A stretch of DNA of 64,000 nucleotides, from assembly GCF_016860545.1 (NCBI RefSeq), contig NZ_BNEB01000002.1, forward strand, positions 310,001 to 374,000, read 5' to 3'. The notes below the pieces were generated by a model. That model saw only the letters and a program-made list of their open reading frames with translations. It did no database searches and was not told where the DNA came from. Positions 1-9,378 of this stretch are shown piece after piece; position 1 is the stretch's first letter, and every line of letters begins with the position of its first letter. The DNA comes from Streptomyces asoensis (lineage in GTDB: Bacteria; Actinomycetota; Actinomycetes; Streptomycetales; Streptomycetaceae). Position numbers and translations under genes: made by a program.

Positions 1-80
1 AGTCCGACCGGGCGCGCGCCGACATCAGCCATGTCTACCTCGGTGCCGCCGCCGCCCTGCGCAAGGACATCGCCCAGTGA
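1..80 (+). CDS. aroH: Chorismate mutase AroH, C-terminal end (partial)
   Basis: Only the last 25 codons are in the window, read from base 3 to the TGA at 78-80. The tail reads HVYLGAAAALRKDIAQ, which matches the conserved C-terminus of the small trimeric B. subtilis-type (AroH) chorismate mutases that turn chorismate into prephenate. The stop overlaps the GTG start of the next gene, a prephenate dehydrogenase, so two consecutive steps of tyrosine synthesis are translationally coupled. The call rests on this short tail and on the neighbour. Confidence 0.75.
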   Translation, partial: SDRARADISHVYLGAAAALRKDIAQ

Positions 81-1162
81 GGACGGCGCTCGTCATCGGC
101 ACCGGCCTGATCGGCACGTCCGCCGCGCTGGCCCTCGCCCAGCGGGGGGTCGTCGTCCACCTCGCCGACCACGACCCCGGTCAGGCCCGTACGGCGGCGG
201 CGCTCGGCGCCGGCACCGACGAGGAGCCCGCGGGCCCGGTCGACCTCGCGGTGATCGCGGCCCCGCCCGCCCATGTCGCCGCCGTCGTCGCCGACGCGAT
301 GCGCCGGGGGGTCGCCCGCGGCTACCTCGACGTGGCCAGCGTGAAGGGCGGCCCGCGCCGGGAGCTCCAGGCGCTCGGTCTCGACCTGTCCGCGTACATC
401 GGCACCCACCCCATGTCCGGCCGGGAGAAGTCGGGCCCGCTGGCCGCGACCGGCGACCTGTTCGAGGGCCGTCCCTGGGTACTGACGCCGACCCGCGACA
501 CCGACACCGAGGTGCTGAACCTCGCCCTCGAACTCGTGTCGCACTGCCGGGCCGTCCCGGTGGTCATGGACGCCGACGCCCACGACCGCGCGGTGGCCCT
601 GGTCTCCCACATGCCCCACCTGGTCTCCAGCCTGGTCGCGGCGCGCCTGGAGCACGCCGAGGAGGCCGCCGTACGGCTGTGCGGCCAGGGCATCCGGGAC
701 GTCACCCGGATCGCCGCGTCCGACCCCGGGATGTGGATCGACATCCTGTCCGCGAACCCGGGACCGGTGGCCGACCTGCTCACGGACGTCGCCGCCGACC
801 TCCAGGAGACCGTCGGGGCCCTGCGCTCCCTCCAGTCCTCGGACGACGCCGAGCGGCGCGAGGGCGCCGGGGGCATCCAGGACGTGCTGCGCCGCGGCAA
901 CGCGGGCCAGGTCCGGGTGCCCGGCAAGCACGGAGCCGCCCCCCGGGTCTACGAGGTGGTCGCGGTGCTCATCGACGACCAGCCGGGCCAGCTCGCCCGT
1001 ATCTTCGCCGACGCGGGACAGGCGGGCGTCAACATCGAGGACGTCCGCATCGAGCACGCGACCGGGCAGCAGGCGGGCCTCGTCCAGCTGATGGTGGAGC
1101 CCAAGTCCGCCGCGGTGCTGTCCTCCGCGCTGCGGGACAGGGGCTGGGCCATCCGGCAGTGA
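77..1162 (+). CDS. tyrA: Prephenate dehydrogenase with C-terminal ACT domain
   Basis: This 361-aa enzyme oxidatively decarboxylates prephenate to 4-hydroxyphenylpyruvate, the committed step to tyrosine in the cytoplasm. A Rossmann motif GTGLIGTS lies at residues 8-15. The conserved GTHPMSGREKSGP segment carries the likely catalytic His111. The last 70 or so residues (from YEVVAVLIDDQPGQLARIF) form an ACT domain, which in this family usually binds an amino acid for feedback control. The GTG start at 77 overlaps the upstream stop as GTGA, which fixes the start. It follows the chorismate mutase tail directly. Confidence 0.95.
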   Translation: MRTALVIGTGLIGTSAALALAQRGVVVHLADHDPGQARTAAALGAGTDEEPAGPVDLAVIAAPPAHVAAVVADAMRRGVARGYLDVASVKGGPRRELQALGLDLSAYIGTHPMSGREKSGPLAATGDLFEGRPWVLTPTRDTDTEVLNLALELVSHCRAVPVVMDADAHDRAVALVSHMPHLVSSLVAARLEHAEEAAVRLCGQGIRDVTRIAASDPGMWIDILSANPGPVADLLTDVAADLQETVGALRSLQSSDDAERREGAGGIQDVLRRGNAGQVRVPGKHGAAPRVYEVVAVLIDDQPGQLARIFADAGQAGVNIEDVRIEHATGQQAGLVQLMVEPKSAAVLSSALRDRGWAIRQ

Positions 1163-1227
1163 ACCCGGGGCCCGGGCCCGGGGGAGCCGACGTGCGGCCG
1201 GACGAGTGACCCGTGCCCGGTAACCTT

Positions 1228-1253
1228 GTGCGGGGCGCGGTCGCGCCCCGCAC
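1228..1253. terminator. GC-rich hairpin in the tyrA-cmk gap
   Basis: GTGCGGGGCGCG (1228-1239) pairs perfectly with CGCGCCCCGCAC (1242-1253) across a 2-base gap. There is no T-run. It may terminate the tyrA transcript. A TAACCT at 1221-1226 could instead be a -10 element, which would put the hairpin in the cmk leader. Confidence 0.45.
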
Positions 1254-1286
1254 ATCCACCGCCTCGCACCAGGAAGGTGTCCCTCC

Positions 1287-1973
1287 GTGGAAAACGGCGC
1301 CGCCCAGCCCGTGATTGTCGCCATCGACGGCCCCTCGGGCACGGGCAAGTCGAGCACGTCCAAGGCCGTGGCCGCCCGGCTCGGGCTGAGCTACCTGGAC
1401 ACCGGCGCCCAGTACCGGGCGATCACGTGGTGGATGGTGACCAACGGGATCGACATCGAGGACCCCACGGCGATCGCCGCCGTCGCGGGCAAGCCGGAGA
1501 TCGTCTCGGGCACCGACCCGTCCGCACCCACGATCACGGTCGACGGCACCGACGTGGCCGGCCCGATCCGCACCCAGGACGTCACCTCCAAGGTCAGCGC
1601 GGTGAGCGCCGTCCCCGAGGTGCGGACCCGGATCACCGAGCTCCAGCGCTCCCTCGCGGCCTCCGCCGAGCACGGGATCGTCGTCGAGGGCCGGGACATC
1701 GGTACGACCGTGCTGCCCGACGCCGACCTCAAGGTCTTCCTCACCGCGTCCCCGGAGGCGCGCGCCGCCCGGCGCAGCGGCGAACTCAAGGGCGCCGACA
1801 TCCACGTCACCCGTGAGGCGCTGATCAAGCGGGACGCGGCCGACTCCTCCCGCAAGACCTCCCCGCTCGCCAAGGCCGACGACGCCGTCGAGGTGGACAC
1901 CACCGAGCTCACGCTGACCCAGGTCATCGAGTGCGTCGTCACCCTCGTCGAGGAGAAGCGGGCCACGAGGTGA
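1287..1973 (+). CDS. cmk: Cytidylate kinase
   Basis: This 228-aa protein phosphorylates CMP/dCMP with ATP for nucleic acid and phospholipid precursor supply. The P-loop GPSGTGKSS is at residues 15-23, followed by the LSYLDTGAQYRAIT segment that in Cmk contributes to the CMP site, and later by EGRDIGTTVLPDADLKVFLTA. The GTG start is preceded by AGGAAGG. The stop at 1971-1973 overlaps the GTG of the acyltransferase gene, and der follows. The cmk-plsC-der order is a common actinobacterial arrangement. Confidence 0.95.
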   Translation: MENGAAQPVIVAIDGPSGTGKSSTSKAVAARLGLSYLDTGAQYRAITWWMVTNGIDIEDPTAIAAVAGKPEIVSGTDPSAPTITVDGTDVAGPIRTQDVTSKVSAVSAVPEVRTRITELQRSLAASAEHGIVVEGRDIGTTVLPDADLKVFLTASPEARAARRSGELKGADIHVTREALIKRDAADSSRKTSPLAKADDAVEVDTTELTLTQVIECVVTLVEEKRATR

Positions 1974-2623
1974 CTTCCGGTTCCGCGCCCTCCCCGAAGG
2001 GCGCCGAGGTCGGGCGGCGCATCGGCGTCGGCCTGATGTACGGGCTGTTCAAGCCGCGTGTGCTGGGCGCCTGGAAGGTGCCGGCGAGCGGCCCGCTGAT
2101 CTTCGCGATCAACCACTCCCACAACGTCGACGGCCCGATGGTGATGGGAGTGGCGCCCCGGCCGACGCACTTCCTGATCAAGAAGGAAGCGTTCGTCGGC
2201 CCCCTCGACCCGTTCCTGACCGCCATCGGCCAGCTGAAGGTCGACCGCGACACCACCGACCGGACGGCGATCACCCGCGCGCTGGGCGTGCTGGAGAGCG
2301 GCGGGGTCCTCGGGATCTTCCCCGAGGGCACCCGCGGCGAGGGCGACTTCGCCGCGCTGCGGGCCGGCCTCGCGTACTTCGCGGTGCGCGGCGGGGCGCC
2401 CATCGTGCCCGTCGCCGTGCTGGGAAGTTCCGAACGGCCGGGACGGTTGATAAAGGCGCTGCCCCCGCTGCGCTCCCGCGTCGACGTCGTCTTCGGCGAC
2501 CCGTTCGAGGCGGGCGACGGCAGCGGCCGGCGTACCCGCAAGGCCCTGGACGAGGCCACCGGACGCATCCAGAAGCACCTGGCCGCACACCTGGAAAACG
2601 CCAGGCGCCTGACCGGGCGCTGA
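1970..2623 (+). CDS. 1-acyl-sn-glycerol-3-phosphate acyltransferase family protein
   Basis: This 217-aa PlsC-family protein probably acylates lysophosphatidate at the membrane during phospholipid synthesis. The HX4D catalytic motif is H49..D54 in NHSHNVD, and the acceptor-binding motif FPEGTR is at 117-122. The GTG start at 1970 overlaps the cmk stop as GTGA and is preferred over an ATG 39 bases upstream inside cmk. The acyl acceptor is inferred from family membership only. Confidence 0.88.
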   Translation: MTSGSAPSPKGAEVGRRIGVGLMYGLFKPRVLGAWKVPASGPLIFAINHSHNVDGPMVMGVAPRPTHFLIKKEAFVGPLDPFLTAIGQLKVDRDTTDRTAITRALGVLESGGVLGIFPEGTRGEGDFAALRAGLAYFAVRGGAPIVPVAVLGSSERPGRLIKALPPLRSRVDVVFGDPFEAGDGSGRRTRKALDEATGRIQKHLAAHLENARRLTGR

Positions 2624-2710
2624 GCGACACTGAATACCGAGTAGTGGATCAGTCCGCACACGACGGCCGCTCCACCGATCACCACGAATGAACGACGAGG
2701 TACGGACTTC

Positions 2711-4201
2711 ATGAACGACCACATCCAGCCCGACGGCTCGGACGCCTTCGAGCACGATCACGGGGCGCTCGGCGACGCCGAGTACGCGGAGTTCATGGAG
2801 CTCGCCGCCGTCGAGGGCTTCGACATCGAGGACGTCGAGGGCGCGATCGAGGAGGCCGGTCACGGGCCGCTGCCCGTGCTCGCCGTCATCGGCCGCCCCA
2901 ACGTCGGCAAGTCCACCCTGGTGAACCGGATCATCGGCCGCCGCGAGGCCGTCGTCGAGGACAAGCCGGGCGTCACCCGCGACCGGGTCACCTACGAGGC
3001 CGAGTGGGCGGGCCGCCGCTTCAAGCTCGTCGACACCGGCGGCTGGGAGCAGGACGTCCTCGGTATCGACGCGTCCGTGGCCGCGCAGGCCGAGTACGCG
3101 ATCGAGGCCGCCGACGCCGTCGTCTTCGTCGTGGACGCCAAGGTCGGCGCCACCGACACCGACGAGGCGGTCGTGCGGCTGCTGCGCAAGGCGGGCAAGC
3201 CCGTCGTGCTGGCCGCCAACAAGGTCGACGGCCCCAGCGGCGAGGCCGACGCGGCCTACCTGTGGTCCCTGGGCCTCGGCGAGCCGCACCCCATCTCCGC
3301 GCTGCACGGCCGCGGCACCGGCGACATGCTGGACGCCGTCCTGGAGGCGCTGCCGGAGGCGCCCGCGCAGTCCTTCGGCACCGCGGTCGGCGGCCCCCGC
3401 CGGATCGCGCTCATCGGCCGGCCGAACGTCGGCAAGTCCTCGCTGCTGAACAAGGTGGCGGGCGAGGAGCGCGTCGTCGTCAACGAGATCGCGGGCACCA
3501 CCCGCGACCCGGTCGACGAGCTGATCGAACTCGGCGGGGTGACCTGGAAGTTCGTCGACACGGCGGGCATCCGCAAGCGCGTCCACCTCCAGCAGGGCGC
3601 CGACTACTACGCCTCGCTGCGCACCGCGGCCGCCGTCGAGAAGGCCGAGGTGGCGGTCATCCTGATCGACGCCTCCGAGTCCATCTCGGTCCAGGACCAG
3701 CGCATCGTCACCATGGCCGTCGACGCGGGCCGCGCCCTCGTCATCGCCTACAACAAGTGGGACACCCTCGACGAGGAGCGCCGCTACTACCTGGAGCGCG
3801 AGATCGAGACCGAGTTCGCCCAGGTGGCGTGGGCGCCCCGGGTGAACGTCTCCGCGTACACCGGCCGGCACATGGAGAAGCTGGTCCCGGCGATCGAGAC
3901 CGCCCTGGCCGGCTGGGAGACCCGCGTCCCGACGGGCCGTCTCAACGCCTTCCTGGGCGAGCTGGTCGCGGCCCACCCGCACCCGGTCCGGGGCGGCAAG
4001 CAGCCGCGCATCCTCTTCGGTACGCAGGCCGGTACCAAGCCGCCGCGGTTCGTGCTGTTCGCCTCCGGCTTCATCGAGGCGGGCTACCGGCGGTTCATCG
4101 AGCGCCGGCTGCGCGAGGAGTTCGGCTTCGAGGGGACCCCGATCCACATCTCGGTGCGGGTGCGCGAGAAGCGCGGCGCCACCAAGGGCAAGAAGAAGTA
4201 A
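2711..4201 (+). CDS. der: Ribosome biogenesis GTPase Der (EngA)
   Basis: This 496-aa protein has the tandem G-domain layout unique to Der. The first P-loop GRPNVGKST is at 61-69 with DTGGWE as G3 and NKVD as G4. The second P-loop GRPNVGKSS is near 236-244 with DTAGI and NKWD. A KH-like domain follows and the tail is basic ([12 protein letters not shown]). Der helps mature the 50S subunit. The first 55 residues are an acidic extension, as in other actinobacterial Der proteins. The ATG at 2711 has GACGAGG upstream. A strong hairpin ends the unit 3 prime of the gene. Confidence 0.96.
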   Translation: MNDHIQPDGSDAFEHDHGALGDAEYAEFMELAAVEGFDIEDVEGAIEEAGHGPLPVLAVIGRPNVGKSTLVNRIIGRREAVVEDKPGVTRDRVTYEAEWAGRRFKLVDTGGWEQDVLGIDASVAAQAEYAIEAADAVVFVVDAKVGATDTDEAVVRLLRKAGKPVVLAANKVDGPSGEADAAYLWSLGLGEPHPISALHGRGTGDMLDAVLEALPEAPAQSFGTAVGGPRRIALIGRPNVGKSSLLNKVAGEERVVVNEIAGTTRDPVDELIELGGVTWKFVDTAGIRKRVHLQQGADYYASLRTAAAVEKAEVAVILIDASESISVQDQRIVTMAVDAGRALVIAYNKWDTLDEERRYYLEREIETEFAQVAWAPRVNVSAYTGRHMEKLVPAIETALAGWETRVPTGRLNAFLGELVAAHPHPVRGGKQPRILFGTQAGTKPPRFVLFASGFIEAGYRRFIERRLREEFGFEGTPIHISVRVREKRGATKGKKK

Positions 4202-4206
4202 CGCGG

Positions 4207-4253
4207 CACGACAGGAGGGCGGCACCCGTCACGGGTGCCGCCCTCCTGTCGTG
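4207..4253. terminator. 22-bp perfect hairpin terminator between convergent genes
   Basis: A 22-base arm (4207-4228) is an exact reverse complement of 4232-4253, with the loop TCA. It begins six bases after the der stop and lies just past the end of the convergent gene ending at 4262, so it can terminate transcription from both sides. Confidence 0.9.
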
Positions 4254-4261
4254 ACCGCCGC

Positions 4262-4669
4262 TCAGAAGGTCCTGCGGGCGGCCGGTGGCAGCGCCGCCGG
4301 GATGTGCTGCATCGCGGTGGGCGCGGGCTGCTGGCCGAGCTGTCCCACCCGCTGCCACTGGGACTGCTGTCCCGTTCCGTGCCGTGCGCTCTGCGCCCCC
4401 GCGCTGTAGGCGCTGTACGTGCTGCTGAACGACCCGGGGCGGGGCGCCGGATAGGAGCTCGTGCGGTCCGGGATGTTCCCGAAGGCGGTGAACCCCAGGT
4501 CTTCCTCGCCGCTGCGGTCGCCCGGCAGCGAGCGGAACGTCTTGACGTACTCGGCGTAGAGCGCGTCGTAGATCGGCGTGGCCGATGGGCCGCCCTGGGA
4601 GTCCTGCGCGGGGCGCGCGGACGGGATCGACTGGAAGGACGGGCGGCGGGGGACGTCGTAGGTGTGCAC
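4262..4669 (-). CDS. Hypothetical protein, Pro/Ser/Gln-rich, 135 aa
   Basis: Function not recognised. The likely protein runs from a GTG at 4669 (VHTYDVPRRPSFQSIP) to the stop at 4262. It contains an acidic, structured-looking patch (PIYDALYAEYVKTFRSLPGD, then EEDLGFTAFGN) followed by a Pro/Gln/Ser/Tyr-rich tail. There is no signal peptide and no membrane segment. No clear ribosome binding site precedes the GTG, so the start is uncertain; the frame stays open upstream to 4891, but that part looks like non-coding GC-rich sequence. It converges on der across a shared terminator. Confidence 0.6.
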   Translation of the reverse strand: MHTYDVPRRPSFQSIPSARPAQDSQGGPSATPIYDALYAEYVKTFRSLPGDRSGEEDLGFTAFGNIPDRTSSYPAPRPGSFSSTYSAYSAGAQSARHGTGQQSQWQRVGQLGQQPAPTAMQHIPAALPPAARRTF

Positions 4670-5602
4670 GTATGTCCAAACGACGCGGCACTGGAAGAGA
4701 TGCGGCCCGGCCTCCGACCCCGGCCCGTCCGCGGCCGGGCCCGCGCCGCGTCTGGCCCGGCATCGGCCCGCGCCGCCCCTGGCCCCGGTCCGGCCCGCCC
4801 GTGCCCCGGCTCGCCTCGCGTCCGGTCGGCGCCCCGAGCGCCTCACGTGCGGTCCTTGGCCCGGACCGGGCCGCGGCCCTCGTCCGCACAACGGCTGTGC
4901 CGACGCCCGCGCACGGTCCTGACCGGCTGTCCGGGAGGCCGTGTCGCCGCCAGCACGGTTGTACCGGTGCCCGTGTGCGGTGCCGGCCGCTGGTCCGGGG
5001 TGTCCGTGCCGTTGGCCGGGCAGGGCCTGGGCCGAGGCCCGGAGACGGACCGGGTCGGTTGTCCGGGCGGCCGTGTCGCTGCCCGCACGGTTGTGCTGGT
5101 GCCCGTGTGCGGTGCCGGCCGCTGGTCCGGGCCGCCCGTGCCGTGGGCCGTGGACGTCCTCGGTCGGTGCCCGGGGACGGTTCTGACCGGTTGTCTGCGC
5201 CCCCGTGCCGCTGACCGCTCGGCTGTACCGGCGCCTACGTGCGGCTCCGATCGCGGTCCGGGCCGCCGGTGCCAGTGGGCGTACACGGCCCCGGCCGTGG
5301 CCCGGAGACGGACCGGGTCGGTTGTCCGGGCGGCCGTGCCGCTGTCCGCGTGACTCCGCCGGTGCCCGCGTGTGGCGCCGACCGCCTGCGTGTGGCGCCG
5401 GGCGTCGGTCCGGGGTGCCCGTGCCGTTGGTCGTGCATGGCCAACGGCCGAGGCCCCGGTACGGACCGGGGCGGCGGTCCGTGTCGCTGCCCGCGTGGCT
5501 CCGTCGGTGCCTGTGGACGGCTCAGGTGTGCTGTCCGTGGGCCCGGGCTTGGCCGGGGGCGGGTGGTTGCGGACGTCGGTTGCCGGCCGGTCCGGAGGGG
5601 GA
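4670..5602. other. 933-bp gene-free stretch holding degenerate tandem repeats
   Basis: No convincing gene lies here. Frames stay open on both strands only because of base composition and periodic repeats. Most of the stretch (about 4913-5560) is the ~132-bp tandem repeat listed separately. The rest (4670-4912) is GC-rich sequence with one weaker repeat-like segment near 4847. Confidence 0.7.
4913..5560. repeat. Degenerate ~132-bp tandem repeat, about five units
   Basis: Units begin at about 4913, 5045, 5177, 5308 and 5461 (steps 132, 132, 131, 153). Each starts ACGG-(A/T)CC-(T/G)-(A/G)CCGG and contains ACCGG(T/C)TGTCCGGG, GCACGGTTGT, GTGCCCGTGTGCGG and GGCCGCTGGTCCGGG or recognisable variants. 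Unit 4 is lengthened by a local duplication of GCGTGTGGCGCCG. The most frequent period is a multiple of three, and on the minus strand it would encode a Pro/Thr/Gly-rich 44-residue repeat. The 131-bp step shifts frame and no start or ribosome binding site is visible. Confidence 0.8.
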
Positions 5603-6385
5603 TCAGGTTCCGGCGAGGGGCAGGGCCGCGCCGACCAGCTGGCCGTTGGCCGCGGCCTTGTCCAGCGCGTCCCGCAGCAGGTCCTCGCGGGGCTGACGAC
5701 CGATGGAGCCCACCGGCGCGGCGAACATCAGCACCTGCTGGTGCTTGTTGGCGGCGGCCCGCCACCCCTCCGTCACCTGCAACGGCTGGTGCGCCTGCCA
5801 CCAGGCGACCGGCTGCCCGCCGTTCGCCGAGGGCTGGAGCACCGCGTGCAGCTGTCCCATCGCCAGCAGCACGGACCACCCGTGCTGCACCGGCGGCACC
5901 TCGGCCAGCTGGGACAACGGCATGAAGCCCTGCTCGATGAGGAGCGGCAGGAAGTCGTCACCGGCGCCGGTGGTGCCGGGCCGCACGATGGGCGCGGTGG
6001 GCTCGACGACCAGGGCGGGGTGCAACTCCCCGGCGATCAGCACGAGTCCGCTGGTGACGCCGAGCACCGCCTGCTCGGGCACGACCTTGCCGGGGTCGAG
6101 GTCGACCGTGTCGCCGCTGATGGAACGCACCGCGCCCTGGAGCTGCTCCTCGGTGACCTGGACGACCTGGGAGGGCAGGCAGGTGGAGTGGGCGAAGGCG
6201 AGCACGGCGGTCTCGTCCCCGATGAACAGGACGGTGCTGGTGTGCTCGTTCTCGGAGTCGCCCGGAGTGCGGCAGGAGGTGCAGTCGTAACTGCCCGGGG
6301 CGTTGTCTCCGGCGAGCAGCCGGTCGGCTTCTTCGTCGCCGATCTCGGCGCGTACCTCGTCGCTGACGTCGAGCATGCGCGGCAC
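5603..6385 (-). CDS. Conserved hypothetical protein, 260 aa
   Basis: Function not recognised. It is a soluble, acidic protein with no signal or membrane segment. An N-terminal patch has two cysteines close together (YDCTSCRTPGD). The middle is beta-rich and hydrophobic (TSTVLFIGDETAVLAF), and the C-terminal region is LLRDALDKAAANGQLVGAALPLAG. The tail recalls SseB-like proteins found near tyrosine and ribosome genes in streptomycetes, but this is only an impression. The GTG at 6385 is preferred because GAGGGAG lies six bases upstream; an ATG three codons inside is the alternative. Confidence 0.75.
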   Translation of the reverse strand: MPRMLDVSDEVRAEIGDEEADRLLAGDNAPGSYDCTSCRTPGDSENEHTSTVLFIGDETAVLAFAHSTCLPSQVVQVTEEQLQGAVRSISGDTVDLDPGKVVPEQAVLGVTSGLVLIAGELHPALVVEPTAPIVRPGTTGAGDDFLPLLIEQGFMPLSQLAEVPPVQHGWSVLLAMGQLHAVLQPSANGGQPVAWWQAHQPLQVTEGWRAAANKHQQVLMFAAPVGSIGRQPREDLLRDALDKAAANGQLVGAALPLAGT

Positions 6386-7650
<1,265 letters not shown>

Positions 7651-7735
7651 CCGTCCCTCCGGGGTACGCGGCGGCGGCCCCACCCGGCGGGACGGCCGGG
7701 TGGGGCCGCCGCGCCCCGTGGGACAGACTGTGCGC

Positions 7736-8728
7736 ATGCTGGAGACCTCCGCCCGACTGCTGCGTCTGCTGTCCCTGCTCCAGGCCCACCGCGAGTGGTC
7801 CGGCGCGCAGCTCGCCGACCGGCTGGGCGTGACGGTCCGCACGGTCCGCCGGGACGTGGACCGGCTGCGCGAGCTGGGCTACCCGGTCAACGCCAGTCCG
7901 GGCACCGGGGGCGGCTACCAGCTGGGCCCCGGCGCCGAGCTGCCGCCGCTGCTGCTGGACGACGACGAAGCGGTCGCCGTCGCGGTGGGACTGCGCACGG
8001 CCGCCGGACAGGGCATCGAGGGCATCGGCGAGACCTCCGTGCGGGCCCTGGCCAAGCTGGAACAGGTGCTGCCGCACCGGCTGCGCCGCCGGGTGGGCGC
8101 CCTGGCCGCGTTCACCGTGCCGATGCTGCGCGGACCGCGCTCCTCCGCCGTCGACCCGGCCGTCCTGACCGAGGTCGCCCATCTGTGCCGGGACGCCGAA
8201 CGCCTGCGCTTCGACTATCTGGGCCACGACGGCACGGCATCCCGGCGCACGGTCGAACCGCACCGCCTGGTGTGCACCGAGCGCCGCTGGTACCTGGTCG
8301 CCTGGGATGTCGACCGCGCGGACTGGCGGACGTTCCGCGTGGACCGTCTCGTGCCGAGGCCGCCGCACGGGCCGCGCTTCACCCCGCGCGAGCCACCGGC
8401 CGAGGACCTCGCCGCCTATGTCTCCCGGGGTGTCTCCACGCGCGCGTACGCCACCAGCGCCACCGTCCGGCTCCTCGTGCCGCTGGCCGAGGCCGCCGAA
8501 CGGATCTCGCCCTCGGCCGGGACGCTGGAAGCGGACGGCGACCGGGCCTGCCTCCTGCGCACCGGGGCGGCGAGTCTCGACGTCATGGTGATCCACGTGA
8601 TGATGACCGGCTTCGCGTTCGAGGTGCTGGAGCCCGTCGAGCTCGTCGAGGCGATCAGGACGGCCCGCGACCGTCTCGACGGCGCCCTGTCCCGGGCCGC
8701 GGCGGCCGGCCCGCCCGGCGGCGCGTAG
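7736..8728 (+). CDS. HTH/WYL-domain transcriptional regulator
   Basis: This 330-aa protein has a DeoR-type winged helix at residues 1-60 (LADRLGVTVRTVRRDVDRLRELGYPV) and a WYL domain in the second half (HRLVCTERRWYLVAWDVDR with the DWRTFRVDR strand). WYL domains sense ligands such as nucleic acid or nucleotides in known regulators. The ATG at 7736 lies six bases after CAGACT, close to a -10 element, so the mRNA may be leaderless. It stands alone between the Rpf and I78 genes and its target is unknown. Confidence 0.88.
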   Translation: MLETSARLLRLLSLLQAHREWSGAQLADRLGVTVRTVRRDVDRLRELGYPVNASPGTGGGYQLGPGAELPPLLLDDDEAVAVAVGLRTAAGQGIEGIGETSVRALAKLEQVLPHRLRRRVGALAAFTVPMLRGPRSSAVDPAVLTEVAHLCRDAERLRFDYLGHDGTASRRTVEPHRLVCTERRWYLVAWDVDRADWRTFRVDRLVPRPPHGPRFTPREPPAEDLAAYVSRGVSTRAYATSATVRLLVPLAEAAERISPSAGTLEADGDRACLLRTGAASLDVMVIHVMMTGFAFEVLEPVELVEAIRTARDRLDGALSRAAAAGPPGGA

Positions 8729-9047
8729 CGGGCCCGCGCGGTCCGCAGGATGTGTGGGAAACGTGCATTTCCTATGAGCGCACGACTGCGGTGCCCCGGC
8801 CCGAAATCGCAATGGGGTGCGGTCCGGGGACGGTTCTCGGCCCGCTTTCCGCCGGGTTTTGCGGGGCATCCGGACGACGCTCGGTAATTGCGTTCGAATA
8901 CCCGCGGAAGGCGTACGTAACCGTCCGTCCGTGCGACGGAGTTCGGCCGAAACGTATGTCGTGATCCTGTGACAGAAGTGTGACCCGGATGATCCGCATC
9001 GCCGGACCGGGGTTCCCGGGGCGGTGCGCGCGGCCTAGCGTGGCGGT
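8729..9047. other. 319-bp intergenic region, less GC-rich than its surroundings
   Basis: No gene or strong hairpin was seen. The stretch 8760-8970 is visibly richer in A/T than neighbouring coding DNA. The TAGCGT element for the next gene sits at its right end (9036-9041). Confidence 0.6.
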
Positions 9048-9050
9048 ATG
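9036..9050 (+). promoter_or_regulatory. -10 element for a likely leaderless mRNA
   Basis: TAGCGT (9036-9041) lies six bases before the ATG at 9048 and no Shine-Dalgarno sequence can fit between them. This is the usual geometry of leaderless actinobacterial genes. Confidence 0.5.
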
Positions 9051-9263
9051 GCATCGAATCCCACTCCGCCGCCGGAGCCCCAGGACGATCCGGACCGGTA
9101 CGTCGGCCTCGAGGGCGCCCGGGCCGAGCGCCTCGCGCGTGAACAGGGGTGGACGACGGTCCGCCCGCTGGCCCCCGGCACCCTCGTCACCATGGAGTAC
9201 CGCTTCGGGCGGCTCAACCTCGAGATCGACGACGGACGCGTGGTCCGCGCCTGGAAGGGCTGA
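9048..9263 (+). CDS. I78-family peptidase inhibitor, 71 aa
   Basis: A small cytoplasmic-looking protein whose sequence (YVGLEGARAERLAREQGW, then VRPLAPGTLVTMEYRFGRLN and EIDDGRVVRAWKG) matches the I78 inhibitor family (elastase-inhibitor-like, with the C-terminal strand DGRVVRAW). No export signal is present, so an intracellular or non-inhibitory role is possible. A strong hairpin terminator follows. Confidence 0.8.
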   Translation: MASNPTPPPEPQDDPDRYVGLEGARAERLAREQGWTTVRPLAPGTLVTMEYRFGRLNLEIDDGRVVRAWKG

Positions 9264-9278
9264 GGGCGCGGGCACGGC

Positions 9279-9316
9279 GAAGGCCCCGGTTCCCGTGGTC
9301 GGGAACCGGGGCCTTC
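9279..9316 (+). terminator. 16-bp perfect hairpin after the I78 gene
   Basis: GAAGGCCCCGGTTCCC (9279-9294) pairs perfectly with 9301-9316 around the loop GTGGTC. It sits 15 bases past the I78 stop and can also act on the convergent PAP2 gene. Confidence 0.85.
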
Positions 9317-9378
9317 GTGCGCGGAACCGGGGGTCGTGCGTACCGGGGTCCCGTCGTCCGGGGAGGCTTTCGAGGAGG

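Noticed and set aside
1391..4225. 944-codon open frame on the minus strand opposite cmk, plsC and der
   Set aside because: It mirrors three well-supported genes and only stays open because GC-rich codons rarely make stops on the other strand; its translation is low-complexity.
4913..5560. CRISPR array
   Set aside because: The repeats are about 132 bp, degenerate and contiguous without spacers.
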